From positions 744,983 to 808,982 of the forward strand of contig NC_036458.1 of assembly GCF_002775205.1 (NCBI RefSeq): DNA of 64,000 nucleotides, given 5' to 3'. The position numbers were made by a program, and so were the translations under genes. This stretch comes from Xiphophorus maculatus (Eukaryota; Chordata; Actinopteri; Cyprinodontiformes; Poeciliidae). Shown here one piece after another: positions 56,277-64,000 of the stretch (position 1 is the first letter of the stretch; every line of letters starts with the position of its first letter). The notes under the pieces are model-generated. The model was not told where the DNA came from. It searched no databases and saw only the letters and a program-made list of their open reading frames with translations.

Positions 56277-56504
56277 CAGGGGTGGGCACTCCTGGTCCTC
56301 GAGGGCCGGTGTCCTGCAACTCTTAGATGTCTCCCTGGTCCAACACACCTGAATCCAACAGCTGAATCACCTCCTAAGTTCAGTCAAGTTCTCCAGAGTC
56401 CTGCTAATGACCTCATTATTTGACTCAGGTGTGTTGAAGTAGAGATGCATCTAAAAGTTGCAGGAGACCTTTAGGCCCTCCAGGCCTGGAGTTGCCCACC
56501 CCTG
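56277..56504. mobile_element. hAT-like MITE with perfect 8-bp TSD
   Basis: Starts CAGGGGTGGGCACTCCTGG and ends, inverted, CAGGGGTGGGCAACTCCAGG. The 8-bp duplication GCCTAGAC is identical at 56269-56276 and 56505-56512. Length 228 bp, no ORF. Ends and TSD length fit the hAT superfamily. Confidence 0.88.
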
Positions 56505-58539
56505 GCCTAGACCAATCAAAATGCTCGAAAAAAAAAAAAAAAGCGTTGCAACAGCCAGCCAATCAGTGTCAGCCAATCTTATGTAGCATTGAAAAAGTAA
56601 CAAAAAATCTGCAGTTTATGGTTTTCTTTTATTTTAATGCTAATTTAGTTGTAAGAGGAAGTGCAGGTTGGTGACGATCCGACATGTTTCACCATCTGAT
56701 TTCTGGTATTTAGCACATTTATTTCTCTCAGGATGAAACATCAGAATATTCTGATCAGAGGGTTTTATTCTTCCTGAAAACTGATTTTTAAAGGTGAATA
56801 TTTTTTATTTATTTCTTCAGTTTTTTGTTTGTTGAACAGAAAAAAGATTTCAAACTCCTTCTGACTGATCTGATGGTGTTTAATATTTGCTGCTTAAATC
56901 GGACGTCATGGAGGATATTAATAAAGTCTGTCCTGGAAAACAGAATCTTCTCCATCAGTCCTGGAATCAACGCGGGGCTGACGGCTGTTCAGACGGGGCT
57001 GGGATTTCCTGACGCTCCTGAAGGCAGCATGTCTGGTGGTTTAGAGCAGAACCGCAGAAACCTGGTTCTGATTGTTTCTGCTGAATTATTGAAGCTGTGA
57101 CCGGGCCGGAGGTTCAGCCTGAGAGTTGAGACGGAGTGGAGCGTCAGCGAGGAGGACAGAGACGCTCGGCTCGTCTTCTGGTCACTTAGAGACTCAGACC
57201 TGAAACCACGAACAGGAAGGAAAGTCTTCCTCTGAATGAAGACTTGCTGTTATGTCCTGACTCTGTGAACACTTAAAGGACGGATCCGAGACCCTCTGGA
57301 TAATCAGTAATGACCTTTTAGCCAAGCGGACGGCGGCCCACAGGAAGTGAGAGTCCAGCTTCCTGTCTCCTGATTTAATAGAATCTGCAGAAATTCAAAT
57401 TCCTAAAAATTGTATTTATCCCAAAGCAAAATTAACTCATCCAAGAATCTTCAGAGTCCTTGTGGATGGTGATGCTCCAGTAGCAGTCAGTCTTGCAGTG
57501 AACCTGAAGAGTCCTCTGACTGAAGCCTTGCTGTGTGACAGTCTCATGACCATCAGGACATGCTAACATGCTAACAGAGGTCAATATCAAGGCAAGCAGA
57601 AACCTTCCAGCTGCAAATCATCCAGAACCAGAAGCAACAAATGTCCAAACGTTCAGTCGACCAAACAAATTTACAGAACCCTTCAAAGCTTAAATGTAAG
57701 GAGTGGGCGTGTCTACCTGCACTCTGGGCTCTGATTGGACGGAAAACAGGAAGTCAGACAAACCTACAATCGGAGGAAGAAACTGGACATGAAAGATCAA
57801 GTAGGTTCCAGCAGAACCAGGTATTGGTGCTGTGACCCGGTCCATCCTGCACTGAACGGCTCATTTTGGGAAAAATAAGGCACTCCTTCCTGTTCTGGTG
57901 CTGAAACTTTATGGTTTCAGGATTTAAAGAAATGGTTTCCCAGATTAACTCAACACCATGTAATGTTGTAAAAGATCCAACTGAACCGACCGCAGCAGAA
58001 TGCTTCAGAAACATTCCCGACCAGAACCAGGCTATTGCGCGATAAGCCAGAGGATGGAGGGTTTCTGCGGTCCGGCCCGGGTCAGACTCAGGTGAAGTCC
58101 GATAAGACGACCCCACAGAGGTTGATGCCAGACCTGAAACACCGTATTACTAACGAGGAAGTTTAGAGAGCATCCAGAAGGATTTTAGACTAACGGAGCC
58201 GATTACTGAATATTTTACAGTTTTAGCCCATCAGCCCAACTGTCTTATTGGGATTTTCTTCTCTAAATATCATTCAACAAAAAGGATTTCTTCTTTCTAA
58301 AAACATCTGCTAGATTCCAGCAGCTGCACAGCTGAAGCAGGATCAATACCTGACACATCAGGTGTTGCAGCTCACCTGAGCATCAACGCTACACCTGGGA
58401 TTTATTCACAGATGCTGCATCGTTAACCGCCTCCTTAACAAGCCACCAAAGCTCAGAAAGCAACAGAAAACTTCAACAAAGTGGCTTCCTAGCAGATAAT
58501 TAATTAGGTGAGGCTCTAATTGGATAATTAAGACTCTTT

Positions 58540-58541
<2 letters not shown>

Positions 58542-58571
<30 letters not shown>
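58542..58571. repeat. (CA)15 microsatellite
   Basis: About 15 CA units. Confidence 0.95.
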
Positions 58572-58573
<2 letters not shown>

Positions 58574-59186
58574 TCTTGTCCTTCTGTCTGTCTGAGGACT
58601 TTATATCGACTACCATTTATTTTAGTAACTGCTTTTATGCCTCTAACCATCACCAGTCTAACAGAGCGAAGACTGAAAAAAAATTAAAACTGATGAGAAT
58701 CACCAAGAAAGTAAATATGAATCTATTATATTTTATATATTTTTGTCTATTTTCTACTTTATTCAATGTTTATTTTTACAATATTTATTTATTACAATTT
58801 ACTTCATTTTTAGTTACATTTATTTGGTTTCCTTTGTTTATTTTTTCTGTTTGAATGGATTTAATTCTGAGTGAAAAGTTGTGACATAATCACTTCCTCA
58901 GACATAAAGAATATTAAAATAAATGAAATGCAACAGAAACATTTCAAACATTCGTCTGGAGGAAGAAATGTTTGTCCTGAACTGACCTGATGTGACCTCA
59001 GCAGGGTTCACTCACAGGTGGGAGGATGAGGCAGCTCAGATGATGAAGGTGAGTGACTCACTTCCTGTCAGTGTGAAGGTGAAGCTGAGGCTGTTTGATT
59101 CATTCACCTGCACACCCTGACTGGGTCACCTGCTTTCTGTTTGCTCATTCATTCCCTCCCTCCTTCCTGCCGTCTCTGGGTGAAAC

Positions 59187-59212
59187 GATGATGATGATGA
59201 TGATGATGATGA
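59187..59212. repeat. (ATG)n microsatellite
   Basis: About eight GAT/ATG units, followed 20 bp on by a short inverse CAT run (59231-59248). Confidence 0.9.
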
Positions 59213-59767
59213 GGTGGTTTCATGTCCACCACCATCATCATCATCATTTATCACAAATTAATTTCATGAACCGTTCAATGTTGCTGACTGCTGTGAAGTT
59301 AATTAACATTAATGTGTTTAAATGTTAATTATTTAAACCTTTTCCAACATGTTAATGGTTCCTTCTGCAGGAAGTTCTCTACGACAATCCATTTCCTGTT
59401 TCTAAAGCGTCCTGATTCCACTTCCTGTTCCCCAGAGAGCCATGCCGTTAGCATTAGCATGTTACCGTTCAGGCTGCAGCTGGAAACAACCCAAACCTCA
59501 TTTTTGTCTCACATGTGACACAGATTTTAGACTTTTTTCAGTTTTCTGCTAATTGAACACATTTCTGTTTAAATTAAAGCCCCTTGGACTGAAACTATTA
59601 CCCAGAATCCTCCTCTGGGGCACAGTGTGACCCCAAGAATCAGGGTGGGGTCAGAGGAAGAAATGGGAATTCAAACAGCGATGAATTACAGAGAATTTTT
59701 GAATATAGACAAATTTAGGTTTGGAGTTCCACATGGATGTTTCCTCGAGACACTAATAATATTTAAT

Positions 59768-60033
59768 AGAAGTGTTCCGATCGATCGGCCACCGATCATA
59801 ATCGGCCGATTTCCGTGAAAAAGCGTACGATCGGTGATCGATCAGCGTCTCTTGTTGCCGATCACAAGTATCTGACTTCTCCGCCTGCGTTGCAGCTCGT
59901 CTCCTCTTTCCTTCTCGCTGCGCAGCAACAAGCGCTGAGCCACGCGGTGAGAAACCTGAAGGCCGAGCGAACGGGGACGTTGAATGACCTCAATGGCGAA
60001 GCTCGTCACAACGCATCGACACAACCAAGCTAA
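59768..60033. mobile_element. Possible DNA-transposon fragment (CGATCGATCGGCC)
   Basis: AGAAGTGTTCCGATCGATCG then GCCACCGATCATAATCGGCC has the look of one end of a common fish DNA element of hAT type. No second end was found and the right bound is approximate. Confidence 0.4.
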
Positions 60034-63000
60034 TATGATATTCTCTTTAGAAAAGCTTAAACATTTAATAGCAGTGCTAAATACACAGGTTATTATAATG
60101 TGTAGCCATGGAAACAAGGTGTAGTTTTTACAACTGGGAACAGCTGATTAGTATCTCAAAAGCTCAAATAATCCCTGAACTTTGACCCCTAATGCCAGAG
60201 GAGTTGAAACGGAGGCTTCATGGTGCACAGAGAGGAGGAGGATGTTATCCCCTACTCCAACATCTCTAACGATACAGAGGATTTAAAGAGGAGCAGCCAA
60301 AGTAAAGGATTAGCAACTGATGATGTCATCGGGATGTGGAATTTCATCTCTGATTCCTGGGTATTGAGCTGTTAGCATGTTAGCATCACACAGCAACAGT
60401 CTTCAGTCAGAGGCCTCTTCAGATAAGACTGACTGCTACTGGAGATGATACTTCCGGCCCGCAGCATCACCATCCTGTGACCCATTGAAGGTCTTTGGAT
60501 AGTTTGAGTTATGGCATGTAGTTTCCTTTTGGGATAAATAGTTACATTAAAACGATGATGAGACTTCATACGGTGAAGAGAGACGCAGGTCCAACCAACG
60601 TCGGCATCAGAACTGTGCGGATATTTTTATGAATTTCTCTTCAAAACACAAACGGGAAGCTGAAACATGAGTTCATTTTCCTTCCAAACCACATGAACTG
60701 AAAATGGGAAAATCTAAATTTTTGGTCAAAAATACTCAGAATTTTGTGCAGAGCCACTGCAGCTTGACCAATCAGAGCAGTCCTGCTTCAGCATCACCTG
60801 GATAATAACTGAACCCTAAAAGGTGCTGATGCTGCAGTTCTGTGTAACAAACCAGAACCATAATTAGGTTTTGGCAGCTTCATTTATCGGACTGCTGACG
60901 GCATCAAAACTCTTCATCAGTCTGACCGTCACTGAAGACTACTGGAGCTGTAAAACGATCACATCTTCTGTGACATCACCGTGACATCACTATGACATCA
61001 CCGTCTCTCTGCGTGAAGCCAGAAACCAAAACCTGACAGTAACCTACGATAACGAGCTGCTCTCTGATTGGCTGAGAGAACAAACGAGTGAGCTTTAAAG
61101 GATGAGGAAGAGGAGGGTGAGAAGAAGAGGCTCGCTGCGCTGCTGAGGGGGGAGGGGTGCATCTATTATGCATGACAGCACACACACACAACACACACAT
61201 AAAGGAGGCCAGGGACAACAGAGGCCATTGAGCAAAGGCAGCCATGAGTCACATGACCGTCTGACGGACCAATCAGCTTCCACGCTCCAGATCGCCTTCA
61301 GTCAGCAGATGCATGGAGGAAAGTCAGAGCATCTTCACTGGCAGCTCGTTTTCAGAGAGGAAGAGGGTTTTCCGGCTGCGCTTTTTAAAAATGAGGACAA
61401 AATGTCCTGAAAACGGAAAAATCCGACATGATCTCCAGACTTCCAGATCTTTGTTTGAAAGAAACAACCTGCCAGGCAGGAGGCGGGGAAATCACTCCTA
61501 GCAACAATATTTCAATGCAAAAGGAAAATGACAGTCAGAATTTGCAATTTCAGCACTTAAAAGATTTTGAATCCAGTATTTGTGCAGATTGTGAAAAAAA
61601 AACCCTACATGAGACGCCGACAGAGAGAATAAAACTATTTTATAGCTTAATTTTTCTGCTTTGGATCAAAAAATATTTACATATTTTTCAATATTTCATC
61701 AATCATTATTCATGAGGCGATTTTTATATTTTTACATTTATTATTCAGCGTTTTTGCTCCTTGCATCTGAAGATTTCTGGGATTTAAATCAAAGCTGTTA
61801 AAAGCAGCTCAGGAAATTTCAGGAGAAACTTTAAATGTTGTCAAAAAATCCAAAACCCATCAGACAAGATGTTTTATTGCTCTGCAGGTAAATTTAAAAA
61901 AAGTGGGAATAATAAAATATGAAAAAGAATCCTGAGAGACGACATTTTCAATGAAATTACTCGGGATCATTGGGTGCAGCCATCATGGATTATGATCACA
62001 AGAACAACCTCTAACCCTTCTGTCATGTTGAAGAAGAAATGTTCTCATCTTTCCAACAAAGCTTCAGATGGTTTCGGTAACTCTGCTGTTCTTTATTGTC
62101 TCCTTCATGAAGCAGAAAATGATGAAGATGAAACTGAAACTTCTGAGCAGACGCACAAGCGCACCACATAAAATAAATCTCACAAGGAAACAGAGACACA
62201 AGACGAACAACCATGCAGACGCACCAAAGGGAAATGAGGGAGACCAAAAACCAACCAGTTTCCTAACTGGAGTACCCAGAAAGAACCCACACACTGACAA
62301 ATGGAACAAAATCATATCCAATAGTTTGCTAAGCGTCTGCAGCCTGAGCGTTCATATCGCATTTCATCCGACTTTTACTTTGTTCATGTGAGACATGCAT
62401 CATGATTCTGCATCAGAAGAAGACAGATGGTAAATCTGGACGTAAAAAAATGTCTGAAAATGATAATAATGACCTGAAATCAGTCTGAGTCAGTGAAGGC
62501 ATCGCAACCCAACCCCACCACTCCTGATCCGACTCCACATCCAAACAGAACCCGGTCAGAAGCTGCAGTCAGTGCTCTGCTAAAGGGCGCTGCCGTTAGC
62601 TTCCTATCAGCTTGGTGGCCATGCTGTCGCTCTCAACAACCTTAAGATCTATCCAGAGTGCTGCGGCGGCCATCTTTACTGCCGTAAACAGAGGGGGGAT
62701 GGCTATGTTCTTTTTCTGCGCTTCTTTGGGGTCAGAAGCTGTTCACAAAAAATACATTTGGAATTGGACCTGAAGACCTGCTAAGTGAACATGACCGTTC
62801 TCCTTCAACCCATCGATGGGGTGAAGTTCCTGCTGCATTTTCCCAACCTGTCTCCTCCTCCAGCCTGAACGTTTGTGCAGCGACCTTGACGTGTCGCTCT
62901 GCATCCTTCTGATCAGCTTCCAGTCCTGCTCCCTGATTCCTGCACGCGGAGCGATGAAAGTGACCTCTGGGCGCCTGCAGAAACACTGAGTTCGTCCTTG

Positions 63001-63537
63001 ATGTGGCTGCTGTTTGACCACTGAGGCAGGAACACCAACAGGGTTCAAATCCTGCAGATTTTACTGCAGCTCAACACGTCACAGTTACCGCATTGGAATA
63101 TTGGCGAGTCTGCAGTTCATTTTCACCGCAGACTTTAACTTAGTTTTAGTCAATCCTCTTGTCATTTTAGGTTTAGTCTAGATTTAGTCCAATAAGCCTT
63201 CGTACAGATCAGTTGTTTTTCTGGTCTTTTGTTGCTGCAGGGAAAATCATTTCACATATTGATAAAGTAATCAGCATTTCGAAGCACACAGACTAAAAGA
63301 AGCCTTATGAAGAAAAGAAAATCTAAATAGTTTTGAAAAATGAAGTCATCAATATGACAAGCTTTATAGATTAAACCCCACTAGTCATGTTTCCGTCAAC
63401 TGTTTATTTTGTACATTTTGAGGTGTCGCATTAGAAAACGTTGGAAATGGCAAAACTCTAAATAACTTCCTCAATTTTGCAAAAATGTTTTAACTTGAGG
63501 TGGCTTTTGGCTAAGAGAGCTAATGCTCTAAAGAAGT

Positions 63538-63578
63538 GATGGAAACACATTTACTGATGCAGCAAATGTGTTTCCATC
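63538..63578. repeat. Perfect 15-bp inverted repeat (hairpin)
   Basis: Arms GATGGAAACACATTT (63538-63552) and AAATGTGTTTCCATC (63564-63578) with an 11-nt loop. Confidence 0.9.
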
Positions 63579-64000
63579 CACTGGTGGGTCTGTGCCTTAC
63601 CAGAGGCACCAAACTCAGAAAATGTCAGTCCACAGCGGCGGTTATGTTAACTGAATATTTTCCATTTTTCTTTAAACGGTGATGGGAAAATTCAACAGAA
63701 GACATCTGAACATCGTCTCTGACCTGCAGACTGAACTAAAAGCATCTTGCTAGGCGGGAGCTGACGAGGCAGTGGAGGCTTTGGAGCATCTGGCAGAGGG
63801 AGTGCATCCTCTCAGAGACTCTTCCCTGCTACTCACTGCTTCAATCTGAGAAATGTTCCCTGATTTCAAAACTTTGGCTGAAGTGATGCTTGTAGTTCCA
63901 GTTGGAAGGGAGGATTTCTTTCTGAGATTTGTGGTTCATGCTAATGTGCAACCTGCGTAGCATCAGCATCTGACGAAATCACACTCTGCTTAGCCTCATT

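Overview
The window is vertebrate nuclear DNA, most likely from a teleost fish. The genes are split by GT-AG introns. The spaces between exons hold long dinucleotide and trinucleotide repeats and many short DNA-transposon copies of kinds common in fish (hAT-type elements with 8-bp target duplications and TIRs such as CACTGCAAAA or CAGGGGTGGGC). The proteins read as orthologues of human MED15, THOC6, ZNF646 and STX1B, in that order. I name no species.

Layout. (1) 1-800, plus strand: the last two coding exons, stop codon and poly(A) signal of med15. (2) 1460-4620, minus strand: a complete compact thoc6 gene of 13 coding exons that sum exactly to 324 codons; it is tail-to-tail with med15. (3) 4620-6900: a divergent intergenic region with a (GT)46 run, a hAT-like MITE and a CpG-rich block that is the probable promoter and 5' UTR of the next gene. 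(4) 10116-17502, plus strand: a ZNF646-type C2H2 zinc-finger gene of three coding exons (1514 aa, about 27 canonical and 5 degenerate fingers), then a probable 2.6 kb 3' UTR that carries a transposon. (5) 20.1-22.7 kb: AT-rich intergenic DNA, mostly one 1.6 kb inverted-repeat element. (6) 22.75-64.0 kb, minus strand: stx1b. Coding exons 2-10 lie between 30769 and 51744 and encode all but the first ~10 residues. The region 22.75-30.77 kb has no gene and is most simply its long 3' UTR. From 51745 to the window end is intron 1, with exon 1 not found.

The genes form no operon. Human ZNF646 and STX1B are also near neighbours (16p11.2), which supports both orthology calls. The functions are unrelated: Mediator transcription, mRNA export (TREX), a putative DNA-binding factor and a neuronal t-SNARE. 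The main points of interest are splice-site microsatellites in thoc6, the modular phase-2 exon design of znf646, a changed polybasic stretch in syntaxin-1B, and several well-bounded non-autonomous transposons. I found no evidence of a wholly new biological system.
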